DNA of 64,000 nucleotides from Tolypothrix bouteillei VB521301 (GCF_000760695.4 NZ_JHEG04000001.1:8655123-8719122); one strand, 5' to 3'; positions 52,270 through 63,884 are shown, counted from the stretch's first letter. Numbers and translations: made by a program. Notes: generated by a model from the sequence alone, not told the origin.

Positions 52270-53613
52270 GTGGCAATTTATACGAATCCCTATTAGGGAT
52301 TGAAACCGCACTTACCAAGGCAGTTTCTCTGAGAAAGAAGAGTGGCAATTTATACGAATCCCTATTAGGGATTGAAACTAAATGGCGAACCATCAAGCTT
52401 GCGAGTAGAACCCCAAGTGGCAATTTATACGAATCCCTATTAGGGATTGAAACCTGTAGAAGCGTTGGTGCAAGATGTGCTAGATACTCGTGGCAATTTA
52501 TACGAATCCCTATTAGGGATTGAAACTTAAACGACAAACCAACCCAACCCCAAGCATCTCAGGATGTGGCAATTTATACGAATCCCTATTAGGGATTGAA
52601 ACCGACTACTTCAACGCACAGGGTGTAACGAGCGCGTGTGGCAATTTATACGAATCCCTATTAGGGATTGAAACGGGACATCAGATCGCATTATAACTTT
52701 AACTAGTTGTGGCAATTTATACGAATCCCTATTAGGGATTGAAACATAAGGAACTTCTTTTATGTCTAGATCGATGTCTAGTGGCAATTTATACGAATCC
52801 CTATTAGGGATTGAAACAGAAAAGTTGTTGACCCAATCATCAATCAACGCAGTGGCAATTTATACGAATCCCTATTAGGGATTGAAACGGGTTTACACGC
52901 AAAAGAGTGTGAATGAAGCGGTGTAGTGGCAATTTATACGAATCCCTATTAGGGATTGAAACAGGCTTCCATTGGTATTGATTCCATTGGCGGGAGGGGT
53001 GGCAATTTATACGAATCCCTATTAGGGATTGAAACGTTGCTTGTGTCAATTAAACTTTTATAAACTAGTGTGGCAATTTATACGAATCCCTATTAGGGAT
53101 TGAAACCAGTGATAATGAAAGTTTTGGTGTAGGGTTGCCCGAAGTGGCAATTTATACGAATCCCTATTAGGGATTGAAACGAGCGATCGCATACAACTGA
53201 CCGTGTGCTGGGTGGCAATTTATACGAATCCCTATTAGGGATTGAAACTTGAAGATTGGCGTTCTTCCTCCTTAACCTCATTAGTGGCAATTTATACGAA
53301 TCCCTATTAGGGATTGAAACTGACTCAGGAATAAAATTTGCGCTGGGCAAGACAAGTGGCAATTTATACGAATCCCTATTAGGGATTGAAACAAAAAGTA
53401 AGTTGTGGGAATCAGATAATTGCGTGAAGGTGGCAATTTATACGAATCCCTATTAGGGATTGAAACTCACAGATTCTTCTTTTGTTCATTCCCCACATCA
53501 TTGTGTGGCAATTTATACGAATCCCTATTAGGGATTGAAACACAGACTCGCTACCGCGACCTGTATCGTTGATAATGTGGCAATTTATACGAATCCCTAT
53601 TAGGGATTGAAAC
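52270..53613 (+). CRISPR. CRISPR array 2: 19 repeats of 37 nt, 18 spacers
   Basis: Repeats start at 52270, 52342, 52417, 52490, 52566, 52638, 52709, 52781, 52852, 52926, 52999, 53070, 53144, 53212, 53284, 53356, 53430, 53505 and 53577. All look identical, starting GTGGCAATTTATACG and ending GATTGAAAC. Spacers are 31-39 nt and unique. Relative to array 1 (read on its coding strand) the repeat differs at positions 3 (T to G) and 10 (G to T). Leader on the left, transcription rightward. The absence of a degenerate distal repeat suggests a younger array or one truncated at the right end. No cas gene in the window. Confidence 0.98.
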
Positions 53614-53847
53614 GAACCTGCACCGCCTGAGATTGGGAAATAGCGCAAAGTATTTGTGTGGAATTGCGCTGAGTTCTTTAATGTAGAGAATTAGGAGCTA
53701 AGAACTGGGGACTGGGGATCTGACAAGTATAGATTTTGGGGTGTCGCCTACTGTCACCCCAAACAGTTATAGATATAAGTTATCACTGTTCACCGTTACC
53801 TGTTTACTGTTTACTTGTAACTATTCACTGTTCACTGTTCACTGATA

Positions 53848-55359
53848 ATGGTTCACTCTACCCTTGTAGCAACACTCTATGTTGACCCAGTAATGGGGAA
53901 TGATGCCAATTCTGGAACACGGTCAAACCCCTATCGAACTCTGACCCGTGCTTTAAAAGCAACGGCATCAGCTAAAATGATTCAGCTTGCACCCGGAACT
54001 TACAGCACTATAAGTGGTGAAGTATTTCCCCTTGTGATTCCAAATGGGGTAATGGTGCTTGGGAATGAAGCAACCAAAGGTAAAGGTATTTTGATTTCCG
54101 GAAATGGTGAGTATCACAGCCAAAGTTTTGGTACGCAGAATATTACACTGCTGTTACAGGCTGATGCTCAATTAATAGGTGTAACACTTACAAATCCCAT
54201 GGCAAAGGGAACTGGTGTTTGGATTGAATCTGCTTCCCCAACTTTGGCTAACAACACCTTTACTCAGTGCGGTCGTGAAGGGGTGTTTGTAAGCGAGACT
54301 GCCGAACCAGCGATTCGGGATAACGTATTTGTGCAAAATACGACTGGTGGTTTGGTGATGGCACGTTATAGCAAGGGGGAAGTGTTGCGAAATGTTTTGC
54401 AAAAAAATGCTTTAGGGATAGCAATTAGCGATTTTGCTGCGCCTTTAGTAGCTTATAACAAAGTATCAGAAAACCGCACGGGAATGGCATTCTCACGCAG
54501 TGCTCATCCCGTGTTGCGTCACAATATTATAGAAAATAATATTCAAGATGGGTTATTAGTAAATGGTGAGGCAACTCCCGATTTAGGCAGCACTCAAGAC
54601 CCCGCAGGTAATGTTTTTCGCAATAATGGTCAAGTGAATGTACGTAATGTCACTTCTAAAAAATTAGTTTCCGTGGGAAATCATCTGTTAGAGAGCGAAG
54701 TACAAGGATTGGTTGAGTTTGTAGAACTAGTAGAAAATCCTGAAAAAATAGTATTTTTTAATACAAATTTTCCGGATATGGCTGGGCATTGGGCAACGGC
54801 TTTTGTAGAAGGGTTGTTCAGTAAAAACTTGATAAGTCCTTTTCCAGATGGTACTTTCCAACCAGATGCGTTCATGACTCGCGCTCAGTACGCCGCTTTG
54901 GTAGCAGTTGCTTTTCATCCTGTTGCCAAACGCCAGGTTCCCGAATTTACAGATATTTCACAAGAGTACTGGGCTTATGATGCTATTCGCGTTGCCGCCC
55001 AGTCCGGTTTTGTCAGTGGCTTTAGCAATCGTACCTTTCGACCAGAGCAACCTGTCTTGAGATTGCAGGCGATCGTTTCCTTAGTGAGTGGGCTTTCCCT
55101 GTCGGCAACATTTAGCGAGGACTTGGTTAATTATAGCGATCGCGATACCATTCCCAAAGCAGCTTTGACTGTTGTTGCGACGGCAACACATAATAAAATT
55201 ATTGTTAATTTTCCCGATCCCAAGCTTATTGAAGGGAATCGAGAAGCAACACGAGCTGAAGTAGCAGCAATGGTTTACCAGGCTTTGGTAGCAATCGGAA
55301 CAGCCCCTGCTATTCATTCGCCTTATATCGTTTCTCTACCCATAATGGAAGTAGAATAA
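53848..55359 (+). CDS. DUF1565 parallel beta-helix protein with C-terminal SLH domains
   Basis: 503 residues. Residues 10-50 carry the DUF1565 signature (TLYVDPVMGNDANSGTRSNP, YRTLTRALKATASAKMIQLA). About 55-300 is a right-handed beta-helix (repeated N-N-x-F/I turns: ANNTFTQCGREGVFVSETAE; IRDNVFVQNTTGGLVMARYS; LRHNIIENNIQDGLLVNGEA). Residues 310-490 contain two to three S-layer homology domains (FPDMAGHWATAFVEGLFSKN; FTDISQEYWAYDAIRVAAQS; LVNYSDRDTIPKAALTVVAT). SLH domains anchor proteins to the cell wall or outer membrane in cyanobacteria. No signal peptide is visible at ATG 53848, so a missed upstream start is possible. Role unknown. Confidence 0.85.
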   Translation: MVHSTLVATLYVDPVMGNDANSGTRSNPYRTLTRALKATASAKMIQLAPGTYSTISGEVFPLVIPNGVMVLGNEATKGKGILISGNGEYHSQSFGTQNITLLLQADAQLIGVTLTNPMAKGTGVWIESASPTLANNTFTQCGREGVFVSETAEPAIRDNVFVQNTTGGLVMARYSKGEVLRNVLQKNALGIAISDFAAPLVAYNKVSENRTGMAFSRSAHPVLRHNIIENNIQDGLLVNGEATPDLGSTQDPAGNVFRNNGQVNVRNVTSKKLVSVGNHLLESEVQGLVEFVELVENPEKIVFFNTNFPDMAGHWATAFVEGLFSKNLISPFPDGTFQPDAFMTRAQYAALVAVAFHPVAKRQVPEFTDISQEYWAYDAIRVAAQSGFVSGFSNRTFRPEQPVLRLQAIVSLVSGLSLSATFSEDLVNYSDRDTIPKAALTVVATATHNKIIVNFPDPKLIEGNREATRAEVAAMVYQALVAIGTAPAIHSPYIVSLPIMEVE

Positions 55360-55373
55360 AAGACACCTGTTGA

Positions 55374-56123
55374 TTGACTGGGGAACTCTTGACACAGAAA
55401 ACTGTAGCTAAAAATACGACAGGCTATATGAGAGGGGAGCAAAATCTATGTCTATTGCCAGCAGTCGATAGCCAGATGTTTACAGCAAACCCGCCGGAAA
55501 CCTCTGCCGACTTAGCAGTAGCCTTATTAATTCACTATAGTTTTGACCTTAGTGGCTACAGCGCCATTGAGCTTGTGGAACTTTGGCAAAAGCAATACCC
55601 AGGGAACTGGTTGCACTTAGCTGTGATTGAAGCACTGTATCAAGGTCGATATAAAGCAATTTCTGTGCAGCAAATATTAACTTGCTGGCAAAGGAGGGGA
55701 CAAGCCATTTTCCATTTCAATATGGAATTTGAACGCTTGATTTGCAGCAAATTTCCTCAAAGCCTGACTGCACTTCCCAATCTATCCTCAGGTAAGGCTT
55801 TCACTTCAAGATATGAGGAAACGACGCAGCAAGTCGTAGAATCATTGCCTGAGATAGATTTCCCATTACAGACATCTGATGTTGAGGCGATCCCCGTGGA
55901 AACGAATGAAGTCAGCATATCTATTGATTTGATACAGACACAGGAAGAGATTTCGCCATCCGCTCCAGAGGAGATAGTTCCAGTTACAACTAACAATCCC
56001 CCTATCGGTCAATTTACTCCAGAAACACGGGCGGGTTCTGAATCTTTTACATCAAAATTAAAAGCAATTTCCTATGAGGAATTGCCTTCAAGAAGATTGC
56101 TGTCCGGACGGAGTACGCGATAA
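55374..56123 (+). CDS. Conserved cyanobacterial protein of unknown function
   Basis: 249 residues from TTG 55374 (alternative ATG 55428, MRGEQNL). The conserved core is residues 40-130: ETSADLAVALLIHYSFDLSG, YSAIELVELWQKQYPGNWLH, AVIEALYQGRYKAISVQQIL, FHFNMEFERLICSKFPQSL. This block recurs in many filamentous cyanobacteria as a hypothetical protein. The C-terminal half is low complexity, rich in E/P/T/S. It is 14 bp after the SLH gene and probably cotranscribed with it. Confidence 0.7.
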   Translation: MTGELLTQKTVAKNTTGYMRGEQNLCLLPAVDSQMFTANPPETSADLAVALLIHYSFDLSGYSAIELVELWQKQYPGNWLHLAVIEALYQGRYKAISVQQILTCWQRRGQAIFHFNMEFERLICSKFPQSLTALPNLSSGKAFTSRYEETTQQVVESLPEIDFPLQTSDVEAIPVETNEVSISIDLIQTQEEISPSAPEEIVPVTTNNPPIGQFTPETRAGSESFTSKLKAISYEELPSRRLLSGRSTR

Positions 56124-56245
56124 GTCGGGTACGGCTGTGCCAAAGCGATCGAGTGTGAGGTAATTTTTTTCAGAGAAGGGCAATTGAACCGATCCCAATA
56201 TAACTAACAATATTTGTATCCAAATCAATACGCCCATCTTAAAAT

Positions 56246-57745
56246 ATGCCCGATACTCCTAATTCTCCCACAAGTCGCAAGTCCAGTACAACCGAGCATA
56301 CACTATTGCTTGGCGATCGCCAGATCCGCTACACGGCTGCTTCTGAGTGGCAAACTCTGTTCGAGCAGGAAAAACCTGTTGCCGAAATGTTTCACGTGGC
56401 TTATTTAGCTGCAGATGAAGAAACATCGCAAAGACCGCTCACTTTCGTCTTTAATGGTGGTCCGGGCGCGGCTTCTGCTTATCTGCATATGGGAGCATTG
56501 GGTCCGAAGCGCATTTCTTTTGGAGAGCGTGGCAGCTTGCCCAAACCTCCCGTTCGCTTGGTAGATAATGCCGAAAGTTGGCTGAGCTTTACAGATTTGG
56601 TTTTTGTCGATCCTATAGGTACTGGCTTTAGCCGCACCATACCTCAAGACAAAGATACTCAGGGTAAAGACAGCGAGAAAGCCAACCCTCAGGAGGCTAA
56701 TAAACCCAAGGAAACGGAATTTTGGGCAGTTGAGCGAGACCTGAAAGCACTCGGAGAATTTATCCAACGATTTCTCTCGCAAAAGAAGCGGTGGCTGTCC
56801 CCCATCTTTATTGCAGGAGAAAGTTACGGTGGTTTTCGAGTGGCAAGGTTAGCCCGCACGCTACAGCAGGAATTCGGTGTTGGTCTTTCCGGTGCCATTT
56901 TGATTTCTCCAGCTTTGGAATTTAGTTTGCTTGAAGGTAGCGATTATAACCTAACATCTTGGGCAACCCTGATTCCCTCCTTTGCCGCCGCCGCCGCCCA
57001 TCACGGTCGCGCTCAATGGGCAGGAGAACCAGGCAATTTACAAGCTCACGTAGCAGCTGCGGAACAATTTGCCCGCGCAACTCTGATTCCATTTTTGGCA
57101 TTGGGAAATACTATGACATCTGAGGAACGCCAGAAGGTGTATCAGCAGCTAGCAGGGTTGATCGGTTTACCCGTGACACTTGTTGAGAGACAAGCAGCGA
57201 GAATCGGGATTGAAGTCTTTGCCAGAGAACTGTTGCGCGATCGCCAACGGATTGTGGGACTGTATGATGCTTCAATAACCGCGATCGATCCTTTTCCCGA
57301 TCGCATAACATACGAGGGAACCGACCCCACTCTTGGTGGATTGGATCGCTTGTTTACCGGCGCTATTAACAGTCACTTACGAGATACCCTTGGTGTTGAA
57401 ACCGATTTGTCTTACCATCTGTTGAACTTTGAAGTATTTAAAGCTTGGAAATTTGAAATTCAAGGAGAGTTTAAGCAGGGCTTCCTTGGATCGGTAGATG
57501 ATTTGCGAGTGGGAATGGCTTTAAACCCTTACATGCAGGTATACATCACCCATGGATTCTTTGATTTGGTAACCCCCTATTTCTCCTCCAACCATTTAGC
57601 AGATTTGATGAAATTAGATCCAGAGATTCGCTCTAATCTGACTCTCAAAAATTTTCAAGGTGGCCATATGTTCTACGCCTGGGATGAATCTCGCGCTTCC
57701 TGGTTTGCCGATATGAACGCCTTTTACCAAAATGCAACGGCTTGA
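56246..57745 (+). CDS. Peptidase S10-family (serine carboxypeptidase-like) protein
   Basis: 499 residues. Oxyanion motif FVFNGGPGAASAYLHMGALG, DLVFVDPIGTGFS, nucleophile Ser in FIAGESYGGFRVARLARTL, Asp in ITHGFFDLVTPY, and His in FQGGHMFYAWDE: the full Ser-Asp-His triad of the alpha/beta-hydrolase S10 family. No signal peptide, unlike eukaryotic carboxypeptidases, so it acts in the cytoplasm. A low-complexity insert (QDKDTQGKDSEKANPQEANK, about residues 133-155) interrupts a loop. Natural substrate unknown. Confidence 0.92.
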   Translation: MPDTPNSPTSRKSSTTEHTLLLGDRQIRYTAASEWQTLFEQEKPVAEMFHVAYLAADEETSQRPLTFVFNGGPGAASAYLHMGALGPKRISFGERGSLPKPPVRLVDNAESWLSFTDLVFVDPIGTGFSRTIPQDKDTQGKDSEKANPQEANKPKETEFWAVERDLKALGEFIQRFLSQKKRWLSPIFIAGESYGGFRVARLARTLQQEFGVGLSGAILISPALEFSLLEGSDYNLTSWATLIPSFAAAAAHHGRAQWAGEPGNLQAHVAAAEQFARATLIPFLALGNTMTSEERQKVYQQLAGLIGLPVTLVERQAARIGIEVFARELLRDRQRIVGLYDASITAIDPFPDRITYEGTDPTLGGLDRLFTGAINSHLRDTLGVETDLSYHLLNFEVFKAWKFEIQGEFKQGFLGSVDDLRVGMALNPYMQVYITHGFFDLVTPYFSSNHLADLMKLDPEIRSNLTLKNFQGGHMFYAWDESRASWFADMNAFYQNATA

Positions 57746-58055
57746 GGAACTGTTTGGCAAATTTGTTGTCGGAGAATCTGCTCAAACTCTTGAACAGCAT
57801 CATCTCAGTCAGGAATGGGGGGGTGTTAGAGTAACACAACGTGAGTTCCACAGACCTCACCCACCCACTTTTTTCTTAGTGCCTTTAAATCTTTGGGTGT
57901 CTCACCCAAAACATACAGTAACTTAGTACAGCACGGCATAAATAAGGTAATCATTAATATCTGAACTTGCTTCAACGATATGGAAGCAGCAGCCTTGGTG
58001 ACAGCTTATGGTACGTTGTGGTACAGATAACGCAAGTTCAGTGTGGGTAGTTGAC

Positions 58056-58160
58056 TTAAGACCGTTTTTGGATTTGAGCATATGAATTGGCAAAGTGCTG
58101 GCGTAACAGGTCATGCATAAAACGATATCCACCGCCTACTCTTTGCAAAAATAAACGATT
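58056..58160 (-). pseudogene. C-terminal scrap of a NACHT/AAA- or kinase-type protein
   Basis: On the minus strand [20 protein letters not shown] followed by LRQHFA is the characteristic end of large cyanobacterial NTPase/membrane proteins (RVGGGYxFxHRLLxEHFA). Only about 35 residues remain. The 57746-58055 stretch before it has no gene. Confidence 0.5.
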
Positions 58161-58162
58161 GG

Positions 58163-58323
58163 TGCTCAGTGCTGCTCGAATTGTCGTTGCATTTACACAC
58201 GGATTTGTCCACATGGAACTGGCTGGAGCATTCCGCTTGGGTGGCAATGTTGAGGAAGCATTTGAACTAGGCATTGAAAGTTTGATTGAATTTCTTCACA
58301 AATTCCATAGCGATAAGACTTAG
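58163..58323 (+). pseudogene. TetR-family regulator, C-terminal scrap
   Basis: The plus strand encodes [40 protein letters not shown], resembling the ligand-domain end of TetR_C_13/WHG-type regulators (HGFxxxExxGxFxLxxDVDxSF). The DNA-binding half is missing and the piece is joined head to head with the preceding scrap. Confidence 0.55.
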
Positions 58324-58431
58324 TAGCGTCAAGTAAACTTGATGTCGCTCGAGTTGGAGCGACACAATCAGGGGTTTCTTGAGCGGTGAGTTGTCAGGCT
58401 GCGGATGTCAACCAGGTTATTAAGAAAATTT

Positions 58432-61400
58432 TTAATAGTTCTGAGAGTCATTGCAGAGTGAGCTTGAGCCTTTCTCAACTGCTGTGTTAGTTTTTAAATA
58501 GTCCTGTATTAACTTGCAACCATAACTCAGTGAATCTAAGTAAAGAATTCGCTGCAAGTTCCAAATAGTGAGCGTGTTATCATCACCCCCTGAAGCTAGA
58601 ACACTTCCATCGGGACTGATAGCGATTTGTCTAATCGCTGCAGTATGTCCTCTAAGGGTCTTTATTTCCGTACCATCAAGCTTCCAAAGTTTGACAGTAG
58701 CATCTACGCTACCAGAAGCAAGTATTTTCCCATCAGGACTAAACGCAACTCCCCAAATCGCGGCAGTGTGGCCTTTGAAAGTTCTCAGCAACTTGCCTTC
58801 AAGATTCCATAGCTTAACAGTATTGTCGCCACTTCCAGTCGCTACCATTTTACCGTCTGGGCTAAAGGCAACTCTCCATACTGTTGCTGAGTGTCCTACA
58901 AAAGTTCTAAACAACTTACCCCTTCGGGGTTCGCCAGTCGCCTGCGGAGGGAAACCCTCCCGCAGCGCTGGCTCACCATCTACCGTCCATAGTTTAGCAG
59001 TACTATCACCACTGGCTGAACCAATGAAGCGACTATCCGGACTAAATACGACTTGCCAAACTTCCGCCTGATGTCCTTTAAGGATCTGTGGCGCAGGGCG
59101 ATCTCTAACCCATACATGAATGATTTTGTCAACATTTGCCATTGCGATCGCTTGTCCGTCAGGACTCAATACTCCTGCCAATAGCTTACCGAAAGGAATC
59201 TTGTAAGTAGCAACACTAGTCCCGTCTGGCTTCTTGAGTTTTACTGTTTCATCGTAAGCGGCAAGAGCAATTAACTTACCATCTTGACTAAATGAAACAT
59301 CGAAGACTACAGTCTTAGATTCAGTAAAAGTTTTGAGTAATTTGCCTTGGCGATTCCAAAGTTTAGCGGTGTTTTCGTGGCTAGCTGTGGCGATTGTTGA
59401 ACTGTCGGAAGTAATAGCTATTGACCAAATCCCGGACTGATGGGCAATGATAGACTTTTGGAATGGGTTCTCACTCTGCCAGAGTCTGACAACGTTTTCT
59501 GCCCCCGCCGAAGCAATAAAGCTGCTATCGGGACTAAAAGCGACTCCCCAAACGGATGCACTATGCCCTCTAAGCGTTCTTAGTTCTGTCCCATCAATGC
59601 TCCATAGTTTAACCGTTTTGTCGAAACTGGCGGAAGCAATAGTTTGACTATCAGGACTCCATGCTACTCCCCAAATGCCAGCAATGTGACCTTTAAGAGT
59701 TTTATACTGGCGGTAGCTTCCATCACTGCTGTCTCGCTGCCAAAGTTTTACTGTTTTGTCTTCACTTGCTGAAGCAATCGTCTGACCGTCAGGGCTGAAA
59801 GCGACTCCTACAACCCAACTAGTGTGACCAATGAGAGTTTGTAAAGATTTGGCGTTTTGCCAACCTGCACCGTCTCGCTGCCAAAGTTTTACTGTTTTGT
59901 CTACACTTGCGGCAGCAACGATATTACCACTAGGACTAAAAGCGACTCTCCAAAACCCCTGTTTGTAACCTTGAAACGTCCTTAGCAACTTACCGTCTCG
60001 CTGCCAAATTTTCACCGTTCTGTCGAAACTACTAGAGGCAAGAAACTGACCATCGGGACTAAACGCGACTCCCCAGAGTGAAGCTGTGTGACCTTTGAGA
60101 GTTCTTAGCAGCTTGCCATCTAGCTGCCAAAGTTTAATAGTGCCATCTTCACTGGCTGAGGCAAGTATCTGACCGTCAGGGCTAAAATCGACTGCCCTAA
60201 CTGTTGCGGTATGACCTTTGAGAGTTGCAACTAGTGTACCATCACGTCGCCAAAGCTTGATTGTTTGATCTAGACTTGCTGAGGCAATTAGAGAACTGTC
60301 AGGACTGACATCTACAGCTAGAACAGCTGCTGTATGACCCGAAAAACGGTTGTACTCATCTGCTCCATAAACTGCTTGTTGCAGTGCATTTTCCACTTGA
60401 GGTGCAAGATTTGTATTTGATTTACCTAATTTTTGTAGTCTTTTTTTGGCTTTGATTGCTTCTACAAGCGCATCCAATCTACGATTCGAGGCAAACAATC
60501 CAACAGAAGAAGATACAAGCGCCTGAATTTCACTGTTTTTAGCTTGAGTTTCACTTGTGCGAGTCTGGCGATACAAAATAAAACTTCCTATTCCCAAACT
60601 ACTAGAAACTAGCAACCCAATAGTTACTACAATTAGTAGATATTTCTGCAATAAAGCTGTTTTTTTCTCTTGTGCTAGTCGTGCTTCTACCTCTAGAGCC
60701 GTTTTCCTCTCTTGTGCTAATCTTGCTTCTATCTCTAGAGCCCGGGAAGCCTCCAATGCCATTTGCACTTCACGGCGATCGCATTCCGCACTCGCGGCTA
60801 AAAATTGATAATCTAAATCGCTCAGACTTTTGCCCTGCGACCAATTTTGAGTGTCTTTTAAAGCTTGTCCTCGCAACAGACGCGATTCATCTTTGTAACC
60901 CGATGCTACCCAAGCGTTGAATGTTTGTGAGTAGGGACGGAGGTTATCTAATTGTCTTAATACCCATTGGGCATTAAAAACATTCCGATAAATGGGATTT
61001 TTAATTTTGAGATAACCATTGTATTTTTCTACTAAACCAGACAACAACAGTTGTGTCTGTTCTCGACTGTCATCAGATGGAACAAGAGAAACAACAAGTA
61101 GAGGGGAAAACTCTTCTCCCGTACTCCTGGATTCCCCTGCTCCTGGGTTCCCCTGCTCAAGAGCTTCTTGTGCTTGCAACACCTGTTGATAAATACCCAA
61201 CAACCGCCCTGCTTGTTGTTCGTCAAATAAAAGGCGATCGCGAATAGTACGCAAATGTTCGGGTTCGTCTTGTGACTGCCAATTTTGAATAATACGCGTT
61301 TTTACTAATTCCTCTACCCACAATACTTCTGTACCTGGAGGTAGGGTAATCATTCCTGTGGCAGTTTCAAAAGCAACATCGGTAATTAACTCACAGAGTT

Positions 61401-62160
61401 TTTGTGTGAGAAACGGTTGTCCCCCTGTCCAATGAATAATCTCTTGTAGTATTGCTTGTGGTTGACTAATTACTTCTGCTAATCCTGGAAGCAACGGCGT
61501 GGCTTCATGCAGATCAAAGCCTTGTAATTCAATTGCTTTACCAAGATTAAAGGGCGTGCGACGTTTATCTGCAATCAAGTCAGAGGGACTTGCTACACCA
61601 AATAGTGCAAATCCCAAACGTTCAAACTTTGAGTTATGTGGTCGTAGATTATAGCACTGACGAATCCAACCAAAAAAATCATTAATTGGAAAATTTAAAC
61701 TCAGCAAACTATCAATTTCATCAATAAAGATGAAAATGCGTTTGGCTTTGCCGTCTAGGAAAGAATCGCTTTTAAGATTTGGTAATAAGATATCTTCAAC
61801 AAATAGCTGTAGTTTTTGCACGGGGGAAATACCTGCTTGCATTTCCCACCAATGTTGAAAGTCGATTTGCGACCCTAATTTTAAGCTATAGAATAAGCTG
61901 ATAATAAGGCCCTTGTACCATTGATCTGGTGCAGTATCTTCAATACCCAAGCGAGTCATATCTAAGTAAACACAGCTATGCCCTTCTTCCTTAAGCCGAT
62001 AGCTTGTACGCTGTAGTAACGATGACTTGCCCATCTGACGAGAGTTGAAGACATAACAAAAATGGCCTGCTTTCAAGCAGGCATAGAGTTGTTCATCTGC
62101 CTGACGGGTAACGTATGTGGGATCGTCACTGCGGAGACTACCCCCTACTTGATATCTCAT
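58432..62160 (-). CDS. AAA-like NTPase with 14 WD40 repeats
   Basis: 1242 residues. N-terminal AAA_35 domain (about 1-330): [21 protein letters not shown]-loop [12 protein letters not shown], Walker [13 protein letters not shown], then [17 protein letters not shown] linker with an alanine/glutamate coiled coil and one membrane helix ([20 protein letters not shown], about 515-535) follows. Fourteen WD40 repeats (about 605-1205; unit GHTAxVxxVxFSPDG ... TVKLWxxDG) are enough for two seven-bladed propellers. Repeats 8-10 are the most degraded. A 17-residue insert ([19 protein letters not shown]) between blades 11 and 12 comes from a dispersed DNA repeat. Cyanobacterial signalling/scaffold proteins of this type have unknown ligands; the STAND-like build also suits immune sensing. 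Confidence 0.93.
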   Translation of the reverse strand: MRYQVGGSLRSDDPTYVTRQADEQLYACLKAGHFCYVFNSRQMGKSSLLQRTSYRLKEEGHSCVYLDMTRLGIEDTAPDQWYKGLIISLFYSLKLGSQIDFQHWWEMQAGISPVQKLQLFVEDILLPNLKSDSFLDGKAKRIFIFIDEIDSLLSLNFPINDFFGWIRQCYNLRPHNSKFERLGFALFGVASPSDLIADKRRTPFNLGKAIELQGFDLHEATPLLPGLAEVISQPQAILQEIIHWTGGQPFLTQKLCELITDVAFETATGMITLPPGTEVLWVEELVKTRIIQNWQSQDEPEHLRTIRDRLLFDEQQAGRLLGIYQQVLQAQEALEQGNPGAGESRSTGEEFSPLLVVSLVPSDDSREQTQLLLSGLVEKYNGYLKIKNPIYRNVFNAQWVLRQLDNLRPYSQTFNAWVASGYKDESRLLRGQALKDTQNWSQGKSLSDLDYQFLAASAECDRREVQMALEASRALEIEARLAQERKTALEVEARLAQEKKTALLQKYLLIVVTIGLLVSSSLGIGSFILYRQTRTSETQAKNSEIQALVSSSVGLFASNRRLDALVEAIKAKKRLQKLGKSNTNLAPQVENALQQAVYGADEYNRFSGHTAAVLAVDVSPDSSLIASASLDQTIKLWRRDGTLVATLKGHTATVRAVDFSPDGQILASASEDGTIKLWQLDGKLLRTLKGHTASLWGVAFSPDGQFLASSSFDRTVKIWQRDGKLLRTFQGYKQGFWRVAFSPSGNIVAAASVDKTVKLWQRDGAGWQNAKSLQTLIGHTSWVVGVAFSPDGQTIASASEDKTVKLWQRDSSDGSYRQYKTLKGHIAGIWGVAWSPDSQTIASASFDKTVKLWSIDGTELRTLRGHSASVWGVAFSPDSSFIASAGAENVVRLWQSENPFQKSIIAHQSGIWSIAITSDSSTIATASHENTAKLWNRQGKLLKTFTESKTVVFDVSFSQDGKLIALAAYDETVKLKKPDGTSVATYKIPFGKLLAGVLSPDGQAIAMANVDKIIHVWVRDRPAPQILKGHQAEVWQVVFSPDSRFIGSASGDSTAKLWTVDGEPALREGFPPQATGEPRRGKLFRTFVGHSATVWRVAFSPDGKMVATGSGDNTVKLWNLEGKLLRTFKGHTAAIWGVAFSPDGKILASGSVDATVKLWKLDGTEIKTLRGHTAAIRQIAISPDGSVLASGGDDNTLTIWNLQRILYLDSLSYGCKLIQDYLKTNTAVEKGSSSLCNDSQNY
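58915..58978. repeat. Dispersed palindromic repeat inside a WD40 gene
   Basis: GGTTCGCCAGTCGCCTGCGG, AGGGAAACCCTCCCGCAGCG, CTGGC: an imperfect hairpin (GCCTGCGGAGGG / CCCTCCCGCAG) of the same family as 18585-18725 and 32735-32800, inserted in frame with the reading frame kept open. Confidence 0.75.
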
Positions 62161-62314
62161 ATTTAAGTATGATTCTTATAAGTAAAGACATTAACATAAT
62201 GATTACGTAATTTGCAGATAAATTATTGAAAGTAAATATTGTAAATTTTAAAACACAGATTTAGCTCGACACAATTTAGAGACGATTTATGAAATACACC
62301 TTAAATTTTTAATT

Positions 62315-63884
62315 CTAAGAAAAACCGCAAATTTCAATTTCTTCTTGGCTAAAAGTATCCCTTAAGATCTTGCGGAGAACACGCTGAATATGAGGGTGTT
62401 TTCCAGGCTTGACTTTTGTCAATGTCAGCAGCAATAGATTATTCTCACCAAAATTTTCGATTCCAGATACTCGCGTAGGTTCTAGAACATCCTGTTCATC
62501 TGTTTTTAACTGCTGTCCTACCTTCTCAACTACTCTATACACACGATCTAAATTAGAGTCATAAGAAACACTAATTTCTACCCTTGCATATATACTGTTT
62601 GGAGTAGTTGATAATCGAGCCGATATCTCCATTACGAACAATTTGCAATTGACCGTCGGGATGGCGAACGTGAGTGGTTCGCAGTTCAATCGCTTCTACA
62701 ATCCCTTCAATATTTCTTTCTTCTACTTTCCCAACTTCAACATAATCACCCACCAAGTAATAGTTTTCAAACAAAATCAAAAATCCACAAACAACATCAT
62801 TAATTAGGTTTTGCGCCCCAAGACCGACTGCTATACCCACAATTCCAGCACTCGCTAAAATTGGTGCAGGATCGATGCCAATCAATTTAAGTATAGTTAC
62901 TCCGGCAGTAAAGTAAACGAAATATTTAGCAAAACTCCGTATTAAAGGAATTAGTGTCAGCCTTTTTTGTCGCTGTAAATCATTGACATCTGTAGTTTTT
63001 AAATAGAACTCATCAAGTATAAAGTAAGCGACTTCAATCGAAACACTGCTAATAAAGAAAACACCAATAATTTGCACAATTGTAGGGGTATAAGAGCCGA
63101 TCCAAGCTATAGGCTCTATTTCAGGTACAACAAGATTTACTATACCGACATAGAGAACGTATTCCAAGCATTTTTTGAAGAGAGGGATTAAATGACGTAA
63201 CCGCTCATATAGACGCAGTAAATTGTTAGAACTAGAGTATTTCAGACTTAGGGCATCGAGCGTATCAACGATAGTAGCAACAGCTTTAACAATCAGTAAC
63301 CCAATTGAAATAATAATGTATATTTTTAAAGCAATGTAAAGATATTTGGTGATAGCTGTCGGTAGGTAAAGAAAATTCGCACATAAAATAGCAGAAGCTA
63401 TCCATATACTATAAATAATAATTCTTTTTAAGACTCTAAAAAAAGCTTCGACGCTCTCATCATTAGCCTTAATTCGATCGGCTTTTTTAGTGTATTCGCA
63501 AATCCAGTCTATACCCCGACTTAATGGTGAAATGCTAAATTTAACTAATATTAGGAGGCTCATAGTTTTCCAACTTGCTGTGAAGAGATTGCGCCAAAAT
63601 TGAGTCGGAAGACTACGAATAAGGTTAAGTTGGAATTCTTGAACGTTTCCACCTCGATAAATTACCGTTCCATTGATACCAACTATCGCTAGACATAACA
63701 CCATACCAGTCAGAATTAAAACTTTGCTAATACTCCGGCGCAGGAAGGTGATATTTGCAGTTCTTCCTTGAAGCCAAGAAACTTTAATGAGTTGTTTGAA
63801 GATTATGCCAATTAGCCAGTTCAACAGCAGAAAAATGATTATTAAAAATATGACTTCCCCCAGGATAATTAGTATATTATTCAT
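62315..63884 (-). pseudogene. MscS-family mechanosensitive channel with one frameshift
   Basis: The first frame (63884-62571) gives an N-terminal multi-helix region of about 290 residues, the MscS pore helix and beta domain (ILASAGIVGIAVGLGAQNLI, GFLILFENYYLVGDYVEVGK, TTHVRHPDGQLQIVRNGDIG). It then reads INYSKQYICKGRN and stops. The second frame continues at once with YARVEISVSYDSNLDRVYRV ... TLTKVKPGKHPHIQRVLRKI, the expected C-terminal domain. Deleting one base in the TATATA tract at about 62589-62596 (plus-strand coordinates) restores a 522-codon gene. It is either a genuine phase-variable or dead gene or a sequencing error. The product would release solutes on osmotic down-shock. Confidence 0.85.

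Noticed and set aside
52202..53648. Several ORFs on both strands across array 2 with recurring SIPNRDSYKLP or FQSLIGIRINC
   Set aside because: These are translated CRISPR repeats, not a repeat-protein family.
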